Of a stretch of 64,000 bases of DNA, positions 27,071-35,426 are shown one piece after another. The stretch is from IDS-8 sp040902105. GTDB lineage: Bacteria > Pseudomonadota > Gammaproteobacteria > Steroidobacterales > Woeseiaceae. The DNA lies in assembly GCA_040902105.1 (NCBI GenBank), contig JBBDXW010000025.1:105229-169228 (forward strand), in the 5' to 3' direction. The stretch's first letter is position 1; every line of letters starts with the position of its first letter. Position numbers and translations under genes: made by a program. The notes beneath the pieces were generated by a model. It ran no database searches. It saw only the letters and a list, made by a program, of their open reading frames with translations, and was not told the DNA's origin.

Positions 27071-27088
27071 GAGAGCTGTAAAGTTCTC
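27071..27088. promoter_or_regulatory. Candidate activator-binding dyad upstream of the sigma-54 promoter
   Basis: GAGAGCT-GTAA-AGTTCTC is an imperfect dyad with 7-base arms and one mismatch. Its centre lies about 90 bases upstream of the predicted minus-strand start near 26988, a usual distance for an NtrC-family enhancer site. It could be a PrsR site. A single copy with no second example in the window makes this weak. Confidence 0.25.
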
Positions 27089-27117
27089 TGACACACTGCG
27101 TGCTACATAATAAAAAA

Positions 27118-28881
27118 ATGTTCCATAATTCGAAGAGAAGCTGCCGCGAGCTGTTGCTGGCGTTCGCACTCGCGATGTGTGCCGGATGCAGTGACAGCGA
27201 CGACGGTTCATCGCGTGCAGAAATCGAGGCACTCGCCGACGCCGGCGACCTGGTTGCGGCGGAACGGCAAGCCAAAAAGCAGGTTGTCGGCAATCCGGAC
27301 GACCCTGCGCTGCGGCTCATGCTCGGCAGAATCTATCTGGCCGCCGGTGACGGAGCAGCGGCGTTTGCGGCTTTCGATCGTGCACGGGCCCTTGGTGCAA
27401 CCGGTCTGGACCTGCGTCGAGGCCTTGCCGAGAGCCTGATCCTGGAAGGCCGATACAATGACGTGCTGGAGTTGTTGAGTACTTCCGCAGAGGGTTCGGC
27501 AGTGCCCGCGTCTCTGCTCACGCTTCGATTGCATGCGCGCCTCAGAGTGCCGCTCGCGAGGCCGGGTGATCTGTTCCTCGACGCGAGACATTTGCTGGCC
27601 GCAGACTTACGCAATGCGGCTGCAGAACTCGAGGAACTCGCGTCGCAGGACGGGGCGATCCCCGAAAACGCAACTCACGTCCACCGGGCGATCGCGTACT
27701 GGTCTTGCCAGCAGGCGCCCACAGTCGCCGCCTCATCGGACATGTTGTACGAACCCGCCTGGGCCACTCGGAACGAGACCGGCCGCAGAGTGCTCACCGT
27801 CGGGCCGGAGCATGCCCTGAAGACGCCCGGTGCCGCGGCCCGGATCGCAAAGGATGGTGACATCGTCGAAATTCAGGCGGGCGCCTACCCCGGCGACGTT
27901 GCCGTCTGGTCAGCCAATAACCTCTGGATTCGCGCCACGGGCGGCAAGGTGATACTCGATTCAGGGGGCGCCACTGCCGAGAACATGGGCATCTGGATCA
28001 TTCGCGGTGACAACACCATCGTCGACGGCATTCGCTTCACAGGGGCGCGATCGACCCACAAGAACGGCTCCGGCATCCGTCTCCTCGCCCACAACCTGTG
28101 GGTCCGCCACTCTGAATTCCACGATAATGAAGACGGCTTGATGAGTTACAACCAGCCCGGCGGCGAAGTGATCGTGGAACAGTCGATCTTCACGGCAAAC
28201 GGGGCTGGAGACGGGTACTCACACAACATCTATGTCGGACGCACCGATCGACTGGTATTCCGCTTCAATTACACGACGGGAGTCAGGATAGGCCACCAGC
28301 TGAAGTCCCGCGCCAGGGAAAACTACATCCTCTACAACCGGCTGAGTGACGAGGCCAGCGGCAACAGCAGTTACACCATCGATCTTCCTGAAGGCGGCTT
28401 TGCCCTCGTCATGGGAAACGAAATCCAGCAGGGACCGCTCACCGTCAACAACCACATGGTTTCCCTCGGCGCCGAAGAACCGCAAGGCCGCGACCACCGT
28501 TTCATCTTTGCCTACAACACGTTTTACAACAACTCATCACCGGCAACCTTTATCAAAGATGCCACGCACGCGGGAGTAGCGCTCATCAACAACGTCTTTG
28601 CCGGCGCGCCGGCTGCGCTCGACGCAGCGAGTCCGGTACGGTTGGGCAACGCGTTCGATGCCACGGGCGACCTTGTCGATGCCCATGAAGCCGACTATCG
28701 CTTGAAGCCCTCGGCCTCGTTCATCGATACCGGCGAACTCATGGATTCGCTGAACGATGTCTCCCTGGTGCCGGAATACGAGTACGTGCATCCGGCCGGC
28801 GCGAAACCACGCGAGGAAGTCTGGCGACGCGATCCCGGAGCGCATGAATTCTGCGGCTGGCCCGCATACACGGCATCCTGA
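27118..28881 (+). CDS. Lipoprotein with TPR-like N-terminus and parallel beta-helix domain
   Basis: About 587 residues. A lipoprotein signal ends in the lipobox MCAGC; then two or three TPR-like helices (residues about 25-130, e.g. DPALRLMLGRIYLAAGDGAAAFAAFDRA in pieces), and from about 240 a right-handed parallel beta-helix as in pectate lyases and alginate epimerases: ENMGIWIIRGDNTIVDGIRF, HNLWVRHSEFHDNEDG, NNHMVSLG. No catalytic residue can be assigned. It probably binds or cuts a polysaccharide at the cell surface. The frame opens at a GTG (27100), but the ATG at 27118 better suits the signal peptide. It is divergent from the PEP-CTERM gene and shares its regulatory region. Confidence 0.82.
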   Translation: MFHNSKRSCRELLLAFALAMCAGCSDSDDGSSRAEIEALADAGDLVAAERQAKKQVVGNPDDPALRLMLGRIYLAAGDGAAAFAAFDRARALGATGLDLRRGLAESLILEGRYNDVLELLSTSAEGSAVPASLLTLRLHARLRVPLARPGDLFLDARHLLAADLRNAAAELEELASQDGAIPENATHVHRAIAYWSCQQAPTVAASSDMLYEPAWATRNETGRRVLTVGPEHALKTPGAAARIAKDGDIVEIQAGAYPGDVAVWSANNLWIRATGGKVILDSGGATAENMGIWIIRGDNTIVDGIRFTGARSTHKNGSGIRLLAHNLWVRHSEFHDNEDGLMSYNQPGGEVIVEQSIFTANGAGDGYSHNIYVGRTDRLVFRFNYTTGVRIGHQLKSRARENYILYNRLSDEASGNSSYTIDLPEGGFALVMGNEIQQGPLTVNNHMVSLGAEEPQGRDHRFIFAYNTFYNNSSPATFIKDATHAGVALINNVFAGAPAALDAASPVRLGNAFDATGDLVDAHEADYRLKPSASFIDTGELMDSLNDVSLVPEYEYVHPAGAKPREEVWRRDPGAHEFCGWPAYTAS

Positions 28882-28935
28882 CTGCGTGTGGCGAGGCAAA
28901 CTCGCGAGATCCATCTCACATAAGTCGACCGCCGT

Positions 28936-28965
28936 TTGAAACTGTGACGAAGGTATCGGTATACA
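28936..28965 (+). promoter_or_regulatory. Putative sigma-70 promoter of the riboswitch-controlled transcript
   Basis: TTGAAA at 28936-28941 and TATACA at 28960-28965 are separated by 18 bases. Transcription would begin near 28972, about 40 bases before the conserved riboswitch core, leaving a leader of roughly 240 bases before the lipoprotein ATG. Both hexamers are imperfect. Confidence 0.45.
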
Positions 28966-29014
28966 GTGTGAAGTCGATTGCAAATCTTCATCCCCGCCGC
29001 CAATATTAAAACTA

Positions 29015-29093
29015 CGACAAAGGCAAACCCGTCGAAAGGCGGGGACGCAAAGCCACCGGTCTAAGGGCGGAAGCCTACGATAGCGGGGTCGCC
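29015..29093 (+). promoter_or_regulatory. Cyclic-di-GMP-I riboswitch (GEMM-I)
   Basis: The aptamer core of the class I c-di-GMP riboswitch is present in order: GGCAAACC, the tetraloop CGAAAG, GGGACGCAAAGCC, CCGG.CTAA, a short stem capped by GGAA, and TAGCGGGGTCGCC. These match the conserved bases of the Vibrio Vc2 aptamer, including the GAAA tetraloop and its receptor region. It lies in the 5' leader of the Ig-like/FN3 lipoprotein gene, 116 bases before its ATG. Whether binding turns expression on or off cannot be told; a GC-rich hairpin at 29133-29149 may be the expression platform. Confidence 0.93.
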
Positions 29094-29132
29094 AATCAGA
29101 GGTTTCGCGATTTCGAAGCCGGATTGTATTGT

Positions 29133-29149
29133 CCGCCCCAACGGGGCGG
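29133..29149 (+). other. GC-rich hairpin between riboswitch and start codon
   Basis: CCGCCCC-AAC-GGGGCGG forms a perfect 7-base-pair stem with a 3-base loop 40 bases after the aptamer. There is no U-run after it, so it is not a standard intrinsic terminator. It may be the switching element of the riboswitch or a Rho-dependent or RNA-stability feature. Confidence 0.5.
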
Positions 29150-29208
29150 CCCTGAAGCGACTCCCGCAGCGACTGATGGCCTTATTGAGACAAGGGCAGT
29201 CGCAAAGC

Positions 29209-30174
29209 ATGAAGCATTCAGGAGCACCCTTTCGATTTCTGGCCCTGGTCGTCGCGCTGGCGACACTTGCGGGCTGTAAGGTTTCGGACGAAGAGGATGC
29301 GGCCGAGCCGACAGCTGATGGCTCACCGCCGTCGATCTGGGGCGACCCGGAAACCGCCATCGCGGTCGGTTCGCAGTATGTGTTCGTTCCCGAATCGGAC
29401 GACGCCGACGGCGACGTCCTGACCTTCGAAATTGCCAACAAGCCGGCATGGGCCGACTTTGACGAGTCGAGCGGGCAGTTGCAGGGGATTCCTGCAGAGG
29501 ATGACGTCGGCACGGCCGAAAACATCGTGATTTCGGTCACGGATGTCGCGAGTGTCGTCTCGCTGCCGAGTTTCTCGATCACCGTAGACCCGGTCGGGCC
29601 GCCGCCAGGCGGCGGTGGCGGCGGCGGTTCGTCTTCGCCGCCGACCATTTCGGGACAACCGAACGATTCTGTTGTCGTCGACACAATGTATTCTTTCCAG
29701 CCGAATGCATCGGACCCGGATGGGGATACGTTAAGCTTTTCGATCGTGAACAAGCCTGCGTGGGCTGGTTTTAATACGGTGACCGGACGCCTTGAAGGCA
29801 CGCCGGATTCGGGCGACCTCGGTACCACGGACGATATCGAACTGTCGGTTACAGACGGAAGCACCATCGACTCGTTGAACCCGTTCTCGATAACGGTGGA
29901 AGCGGCCGGCCCGACTTCGTATACGGTGTCGTGGACGCCGCCGGCATTGAACGACGACGGAACTCCGCTCTCCGACCTCGCGGGCTACAGGATCTACTAC
30001 GGCACTGTGTCGGGCGAGTACAACGAGGTAGTCGAGGTGAACTCGCCGGGGATCACCAGCTATCAGATCGATAACCTGTCGTCGGGTATCTACTTCCTTG
30101 TGATGACCAGCGTGAATTCCGCCGACGTCGAAAGCGTGTATTCAGGCGAGTTGAGTTTCGAACTGGGTCTTTGA
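29209..30174 (+). CDS. Ig-like/FN3 surface lipoprotein under c-di-GMP control
   Basis: A 321-residue lipoprotein: the signal MKHSGAPFRFLALVVALA ends in the lipobox LAGC. Two homologous cadherin/dystroglycan-like putative Ig modules follow (He_PIG type), each with DADGD or DPDGD calcium-type turns and the phrase NKPAW; they are joined by a glycine/serine linker (PPGGGGGGGSSS). A fibronectin type III-like domain closes the protein (SYTVSWTPPALNDDG, GYRIYYG). This is an adhesin-like or matrix-binding layout. The ATG at 29209 has AAGGGCAG upstream and starts directly at the signal peptide; an ATG at 29176 would add 11 unlikely residues. The c-di-GMP riboswitch in the leader ties it to the sessile/motile switch. 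Confidence 0.87.
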   Translation: MKHSGAPFRFLALVVALATLAGCKVSDEEDAAEPTADGSPPSIWGDPETAIAVGSQYVFVPESDDADGDVLTFEIANKPAWADFDESSGQLQGIPAEDDVGTAENIVISVTDVASVVSLPSFSITVDPVGPPPGGGGGGGSSSPPTISGQPNDSVVVDTMYSFQPNASDPDGDTLSFSIVNKPAWAGFNTVTGRLEGTPDSGDLGTTDDIELSVTDGSTIDSLNPFSITVEAAGPTSYTVSWTPPALNDDGTPLSDLAGYRIYYGTVSGEYNEVVEVNSPGITSYQIDNLSSGIYFLVMTSVNSADVESVYSGELSFELGL

Positions 30175-30194
30175 CGGCGTTTACGCTCGTCCGG

Positions 30195-30220
30195 GTCGCC
30201 CGCAATGGCGGGCTCCTACA
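30195..30220 (-). repeat. REP-like palindrome, type A
   Basis: A single copy of the type A element in the reverse orientation (GGTCGCCCGC through GGGCTCCTAC). It lies in the 96-base space between the convergent ends of the lipoprotein gene and the second PrsK-like gene, a place where a bidirectional terminator would be expected. Confidence 0.88.
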
Positions 30221-30270
30221 GGGTTTTGTCCATCGATCGCGGCAATCGGGATACGCGTCGTACGCCACCG

Positions 30271-32316
30271 TCAACCGATCGCCGGCAGCCTGATCGCAAA
30301 CGTCGTACCGATTCCCACCTCCGACGTGATCTCGAGGTGTCCGCCAAGGGTCCGCACGTATTCCCTTGCCTGATACGCGCCGATGCCCATGCTCTCGCTG
30401 CCCTTGGTACTGTCGAACGGCCGGAACAGGCGGTCGCGGATAAACTCGGCGCTCATGCCGCAGCCGTTGTCACCGATCGATACGTGCGCAACGCCGTCGG
30501 CCAGGCTGGCCTCCACCGTAATGCGCCCGTCTTTCACGGTCGCATCCTGCGCATTGCGGACGAGATGTTCGAACACCGTGGCCAGGCGCTCCGGATCGGC
30601 ATGCACCAGAATGCGTTCTGCATCGATGTGCAGCTCGGGTTGCGGCAATCTCGGCCGACTTCGATCGACGGCCTTCCGGAGCGTCTCGCACAAGTCGGTA
30701 TCCTCCCTGGCCGGCTCCGCGGAACGGCTCGACAGTTGTTCCATCAGCCGCTTCATTCGCGCCACGGAATGGGCAATGGTTTCGATGGCGTCGTCGACGA
30801 ATTTCGGATTTTGCCGAAAGCGTTCGGCGTTCTTGACGACCAGCGACTGTTGCGCCACCAGGTTGTTCAGGTCGTGCATCAGGAAAGCGGTGAGACGGTT
30901 GTAAGTACCGAACTGGCTGCTCTCCGCAAGTCGCCGGTCCGACTCCGCCTGGCTGATGTGCGTCGCGACATGGCGGCTGACCGTCCGCAGCAGGTCATGG
31001 TCCTCGAAATTGAGCGCGGGGACGACCCGCGGTTTCTGCAGCAGTATGAATCCGGATAACCTGTTGCCGAGCAGCAGCGGTACGATCAGCCACCAGTCGT
31101 CCGTCGCCGTAAACCACGGCTCGAGTTCAAGTTCTTCATAACGCGCCGGATCGCGCTTCATTTCCACGAGGTCGATTGTCCACAGGCGTTCCTGCAGAAA
31201 CCGGATCACACTCGCAGCCTCATCGATGGGCGATACGGTCGGTATATCGCAACGCCACGAACCGATCGGCAAGAACGATTCCCTTTCCCGTTCCTGCACC
31301 CAGACGATGCCGCCCGGACTGTTCACGATCTGGGCAACGGCCCTTATCGCCGTCGTCGGCACGTCGTCGAGTCCGGATTCCGACAGCGTGCCGATGAACC
31401 GCAGCCACTCCTTGCGGTAATCGTACTTGTACTGGAAGAACGTTTTCATCAGGAAGACCCGCACGCGAGCCCGGGTCGAAGCGGACACCATCAGCACCGC
31501 CACTGTTGCGAGTGAAGCGACGATGAAGACGATACCGGCGACCTCGCTCCACGAACCGCTGTACGTCGTCACGTAGTAATGACCCATGACAGTCAGGACC
31601 AGGTACATGCCGGTGACGGCCAGCGCGAAGGTATAAAAGACGATCTGGCGCGGAAACTGTACGTCGAATGACAAACGAAACGTGCGCCAGATGCCGACGC
31701 TCAGCGGCACTGCGAACAGGCCGTTGACGAAGCCCCGGGCAGCCCAGTATTCACCCTCTATCGACGCGCCCGCGATGACGACCACGAACGGCACCAGATC
31801 GAACAGGAACATCCCGGCAACGGCGACGCAGAAGTAATTCACGCCGGATCGCGAATCCACCGGTGCATTGCGATAGATCTGTTCGACGGCGCTCAGGATG
31901 AGGGTCGAGAGCAAAAACCCGCCTGCAACGATGGCAATCAACGCCGGCGGATCCGCCGAGCGGACTACGTAGAAAACAAACGGGACACCGGCGAACAGCA
32001 GGACGATGATGCCGTAGCGCGAGGCGACGCGCTCGGCCAGGCGCGATGGATCGATCTCACGAAGGATCGCAACGAGGGCGATCAACCAGGCAAGATAACG
32101 CAGCCATTCGAACAGTACCGTTACGAAGGCCGAATTCAGATAGCCCAGGCTCTGCAGCGCCAGCACGGCCCCCCAGAGGACGGCCGCGCCCGAACCGACC
32201 GCCAGCAATTGGGATTTCGGACTGTTCTTCCAGCGGCTTAGCAGCAATGCGGTCAACAACGCGAAGATGGTCATCGCGATGGCATAACCAATGGCGGCAA
32301 TCTCGTTTGTTTGCAT
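30271..32316 (-). CDS. Second PrsK-like histidine kinase (orphan paralogue)
   Basis: A 681-residue membrane kinase homologous to PrsK over its full length: eight to ten N-terminal helices, a GAF-like middle domain, then YNRLTAFLMHDLNNLVAQQS with the phospho-accepting histidine. The ATP-binding domain has FEHLVRNAQDAT, GDNGCGMS and SMGIGAYQAREYVR. In PrsK the box reads HDLKNL, here HDLNNL. No response-regulator gene is adjacent, so it may signal to PrsR or to a distant partner. It lies between the c-di-GMP-controlled lipoprotein gene and the mannose genes, flanked on both sides by REP elements. The duplication could allow a second input into the same regulon; that is inference. Confidence 0.88.
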   Translation of the reverse strand: MQTNEIAAIGYAIAMTIFALLTALLLSRWKNSPKSQLLAVGSGAAVLWGAVLALQSLGYLNSAFVTVLFEWLRYLAWLIALVAILREIDPSRLAERVASRYGIIVLLFAGVPFVFYVVRSADPPALIAIVAGGFLLSTLILSAVEQIYRNAPVDSRSGVNYFCVAVAGMFLFDLVPFVVVIAGASIEGEYWAARGFVNGLFAVPLSVGIWRTFRLSFDVQFPRQIVFYTFALAVTGMYLVLTVMGHYYVTTYSGSWSEVAGIVFIVASLATVAVLMVSASTRARVRVFLMKTFFQYKYDYRKEWLRFIGTLSESGLDDVPTTAIRAVAQIVNSPGGIVWVQERERESFLPIGSWRCDIPTVSPIDEAASVIRFLQERLWTIDLVEMKRDPARYEELELEPWFTATDDWWLIVPLLLGNRLSGFILLQKPRVVPALNFEDHDLLRTVSRHVATHISQAESDRRLAESSQFGTYNRLTAFLMHDLNNLVAQQSLVVKNAERFRQNPKFVDDAIETIAHSVARMKRLMEQLSSRSAEPAREDTDLCETLRKAVDRSRPRLPQPELHIDAERILVHADPERLATVFEHLVRNAQDATVKDGRITVEASLADGVAHVSIGDNGCGMSAEFIRDRLFRPFDSTKGSESMGIGAYQAREYVRTLGGHLEITSEVGIGTTFAIRLPAIG

Positions 32317-32347
32317 AGGCTGTCAGCCGAACCCCGCCCGAACGGAT

Positions 32348-32390
32348 GTAGGAGCCCGCCATTGCNNNNNNNNNNTGGCCGGGCTCCAAA
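32348..32390. repeat. REP-like palindrome interrupted by an assembly gap (ten N)
   Basis: The first 18 bases of the type A element (GTAGGAGCCCGCCATTGC) are followed by ten N at 32366-32375 and then GGCCGGGCTCC, a diverged reverse half. The exact count of ten N is a scaffolding placeholder, so the real distance and any extra repeat copies here are unknown. Confidence 0.85.
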
Positions 32391-32429
32391 CGGGGGACGA
32401 TTCACCGCGGGCAACCCCCAACCCAACCG

Positions 32430-33788
32430 CTACGCCATCCCGTCAAGAAGCGCCAATATCTCCCTCGTCTTCTCCTCCATCAACTTCGTATCCCCCCGGC
32501 TCTCGACATTCAGACGAATCACCGGCTCCGTATTCGACGACCGCAGATTAAATCGCCATTCGTCATACTCCAGACTGACGCCGTCGGTCTCATCAATCGC
32601 GTTTGCATCGGGCGCGTAGCGGTCCCGGATTGCCTGTATCGCCCGCTTCGAATCCGCAACTTTACGATTGATCTCGCCGCTGGCCGGAAACTTCTCCATT
32701 CGATCGTCGACGAGTTCGGAAAGTGACGCATCGCCTTGCGCAACCAGTTGCGCCACCAGCAGCCACGGAATCATGCCGCTGTCACAATAGAAGAAATCGC
32801 GGAAATAATGGTGTGCACTCATTTCTCCGCCATACAGCGCATCCTCGTTGCGCATTACCTCTTTCATGAAGGAATGTCCGGACTTGCTCTGGACCGGCCG
32901 GCCGCCGAACTGCTGCACGATTTCAATCGTGTTCCACGTCAGCCGCGGGTCGTACACGATCGCGGCTCCGGGATCGTCTGGCAATTGCGTCTCGGCCAAC
33001 AGGCCGACAATGTAATAGCCCTCGATAAAGCGACCGTTCTCATCGAAGAAAAAGCAGCGGTCGAAGTCGCCGTCCCAGGCAATGCCGAAATCGGCCTTGC
33101 TCTTTTTGATCGCATCGATCGTGGAAGCGCGGTTTTCCTCGAGCATCGGATTGGGAACGCCGTTCGGAAACGTGCCGTCCGGTTCGTGGTGCACCTTGAT
33201 GAATTCGAACGGAAGGTGCGGCTCGAGTCTGTCCAGGGTCAGGCCCGCGCCGCCGTTGCCTGCATTGGTAACGATACGCAGTTTCGAGAGGCTGGAAGGA
33301 TCGATGAACGACAGCAGGCGTTCGAGGTATCGTTCCGATATGTCGATATTCCTTCGTGCGCCGGGCGCATCCGCCTTCAGGCGCCGGTCGCGCTCTGCGA
33401 TTTTGCGGACGTCGACGAGACCGGTATCTCCGCTGATGGGCCGCGCCTGGCGGCGCACCAGTTTCAAGCCGTTGTAGTCGGCCGGGTTGTGACTGGCCGT
33501 GACCATGATGCCGCCGTCTGCCTGCAGGTCGCCGGTCGCGAAGTACACCATTTCTGTGCCGCCAAGGCCGATATCGAGCACTTCGGCGCCGGCCTCGCGA
33601 ATGCCGGCCGCGACCGCGTCCGCAAACTCGCCGCTGGTGAGGCGAATGTCGCGGCCCAGCACCATGGTTTTTGCTTTGAGGAATTCGACGGTCGCGTTGC
33701 CGATGCGGTAGGCGATGTCGACGTTTATTTCATTGGGGATCTGGCCACGGATGTCGTAGGCCTTGAAGCTGTTGATGGTGATGCTCAT
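32430..33788 (-). CDS. Phosphomannomutase/phosphoglucomutase
   Basis: A 452-residue alpha-D-phosphohexomutase that interconverts mannose-6-phosphate and mannose-1-phosphate (and probably the glucose pair), feeding GDP-mannose synthesis. Family landmarks: FKAYDIRGQIP near the N-terminus, the active phosphoserine loop TASHNPADYNG, the metal-binding DGDFDRCFFFDE, the sugar-recognition loop GGEMSAHHYFRD, and the phosphate-binding RSSNTEP near the C-terminus. Length and motifs are those of the ManB/CpsG/AlgC group. It lies downstream of manC with a 148-base gap that contains two REP elements, so it may have separate transcription. Confidence 0.93.
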   Translation of the reverse strand: MSITINSFKAYDIRGQIPNEINVDIAYRIGNATVEFLKAKTMVLGRDIRLTSGEFADAVAAGIREAGAEVLDIGLGGTEMVYFATGDLQADGGIMVTASHNPADYNGLKLVRRQARPISGDTGLVDVRKIAERDRRLKADAPGARRNIDISERYLERLLSFIDPSSLSKLRIVTNAGNGGAGLTLDRLEPHLPFEFIKVHHEPDGTFPNGVPNPMLEENRASTIDAIKKSKADFGIAWDGDFDRCFFFDENGRFIEGYYIVGLLAETQLPDDPGAAIVYDPRLTWNTIEIVQQFGGRPVQSKSGHSFMKEVMRNEDALYGGEMSAHHYFRDFFYCDSGMIPWLLVAQLVAQGDASLSELVDDRMEKFPASGEINRKVADSKRAIQAIRDRYAPDANAIDETDGVSLEYDEWRFNLRSSNTEPVIRLNVESRGDTKLMEEKTREILALLDGMA

Positions 33789-33839
33789 CGCTGGATCATG
33801 GTTCCTTCAAAAACCGGTGCCGTATGTGTTAACGGTGGC

Positions 33840-33929
33840 GGTCGCCCGCAATGGCGGGCTCCTACAGCGTTTTTATCTGCGCCGGTGCCCTGAATCTTGC
33901 CTTATAGGAGCCCGCCATTGCGGGCGACC
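33840..33929. repeat. Two REP-like type A elements, inverted, upstream of phosphomannomutase
   Basis: Copies at 33840-33865 (reverse) and 33904-33929 (forward, first base changed to A). They occupy most of the gap between manC and the phosphomannomutase gene. The 38-base spacer between them is unrelated to the spacer at 26.1 kb, so the unit moves or spreads as a single 26-base element. Confidence 0.88.
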
Positions 33930-33936
33930 TGCTGAC

Positions 33937-35373
33937 CTACGTATTCGTTCCCTCGCGCCCGTAATTGTCCTCCAGCCGCACAATATCATCTTCGCCGAGG
34001 TAATCCCCGCACTGCACTTCGATGATGTGCACCGGCTCGTCGCCCGGATTCGCGATGCGATGCACGGTGCCGATCGGTATGTAGGTCGATTCGTTGACGC
34101 CGAGATCGAACACCTCGTCGTCACGCGTGATCCGCGCCGTGCCTTTCACCACCACCCAGTGTTCGGCGCGTTGCGCGTGCTTCTGCAATGACAGGACAGC
34201 ACCCGGCTTGACAATCAGCCGCTTGACCTGGAAACCGTCGTCGCTGTCGATGGAGTCGTAACTCCCCCACGGGCGAAACACCTGGCGATGCAGCCGGGTC
34301 TCTTCCCGGCCTTTCTTCTTCAGCTCCTCGACCAGTCCTTTCACGTCCTGCGCGTGGTCTTTATTGGCCACGAGCACGCTGTCCTTGTCTTCGACAACGA
34401 CGATGTTGTTCAGGCCCACCGCGGTCACGAGGCGGCTCTGCGCGCTGATGTAGCTTCCCCCGCAATTGTGAGCAATGACGTCGCCGTGCAGCGAGTTGCC
34501 GTTCTGGTCTTTCTCGCTCACGTCGTGCAGCGCCGCCCACGAGCCTACGTCGCTCCAGCCGGCCACGAGCGGCACCATGGCGGCGCGCTCCGTCTTTTCC
34601 ATGACGGCGTAGTCGATTGAATCGGCCGGCCCCGCCTTGAACGCCTCGGCCTCCGGCCGCACGAATTCAGTGTCCAGCACGGCGCTGTCGATGCTCCTGC
34701 GGCAGGCATCGACGATGTCCGGCGCGTATTTTTCGAGTTCTTCGAGGTAACGGTCGGCGCGGAACAGGAAGATGCCGCTGTTCCAGAAAAAGCGGTTGGT
34801 TTCGAGAAGGTTGACGGCCGTCTGCTTGTCGGGTTTTTCGACAAAGGACTGGATCGGCACGGCTTTCAGGCTGCCTGCATCGGCTTCGATATACCCATAA
34901 CCGGTGTGCGGATAGGACGGCACAACTCCGAAGGTGACGAGACTGCCGTCCCGGGCTGCTTCTTCCCCGGCTTCCACGGCCGCGATGAATGCGGCCTTGT
35001 CTTTCATGACATGATCGGCCGGCATGACCAGCAGCACGGGGGATCCCGCGCCGTTGCCGCCCTTCCTGAGCGCCAGCAGTGCCGCAAGCGCCACCGCAGG
35101 CGCCGTATTCCGGCCTTCGGGTTCCAGCACGATGGTCGCCTTGGTGCCGATATCGCGCAGCTGCTCCGCCACGAGAAACCGATGTGCTTCGTTGCAGACG
35201 ACCAGCGTGGTGTCGGCAACGTTGTCCTTTTCCGCCAAACGAAGCGCCGTTTCCTGCAACATCGTTTTGTCGCCCGTCAGGGGCAATAGCTGCTTCGGAT
35301 ACATTGCCCTGGAAGCCGGCCACAACCGGGTGCCGGATCCGCCGGAAAGAATGACGGGTTGGATAACGGTCAT
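33937..35373 (-). CDS. manC: Mannose-1-phosphate guanylyltransferase / mannose-6-phosphate isomerase
   Basis: A bifunctional type II enzyme of 478 residues. The N-terminal nucleotidyltransferase has VILSGGSGTRLWP, the NTP-binding loop, and VEKPDKQTA (the lysine contacts the sugar). The C-terminal cupin isomerase shows RPWGSYDSID, KPGAVLSLQKHAQRAEHW and the late THRIANPGD-type motif (TVHRIANPGD). It makes GDP-mannose from mannose-1-phosphate and GTP and recycles fructose-6-phosphate to mannose-6-phosphate. The ATG at 35373 was chosen since the six residues before it are not conserved and GAGG precedes it at a suitable distance. It follows ugd by 53 bases in the same direction. Confidence 0.95.
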   Translation of the reverse strand: MTVIQPVILSGGSGTRLWPASRAMYPKQLLPLTGDKTMLQETALRLAEKDNVADTTLVVCNEAHRFLVAEQLRDIGTKATIVLEPEGRNTAPAVALAALLALRKGGNGAGSPVLLVMPADHVMKDKAAFIAAVEAGEEAARDGSLVTFGVVPSYPHTGYGYIEADAGSLKAVPIQSFVEKPDKQTAVNLLETNRFFWNSGIFLFRADRYLEELEKYAPDIVDACRRSIDSAVLDTEFVRPEAEAFKAGPADSIDYAVMEKTERAAMVPLVAGWSDVGSWAALHDVSEKDQNGNSLHGDVIAHNCGGSYISAQSRLVTAVGLNNIVVVEDKDSVLVANKDHAQDVKGLVEELKKKGREETRLHRQVFRPWGSYDSIDSDDGFQVKRLIVKPGAVLSLQKHAQRAEHWVVVKGTARITRDDEVFDLGVNESTYIPIGTVHRIANPGDEPVHIIEVQCGDYLGEDDIVRLEDNYGREGTNT

Positions 35374-35426
35374 AAGGTCCTCTGCGTGCAATTAGCTCGT
35401 GACGACTCTAGCAGAACGTCCCGCGG

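Noticed and set aside
29061..29867. A 268-codon minus-strand frame over the riboswitch and lipoprotein gene
   Set aside because: Low-complexity Ser/Thr/Pro sequence antisense to the Ig-like modules; the aptamer and lipoprotein explain the region.
32736..33893. A 385-codon open frame on the plus strand
   Set aside because: Antisense to phosphomannomutase and running into a REP element; no motif.
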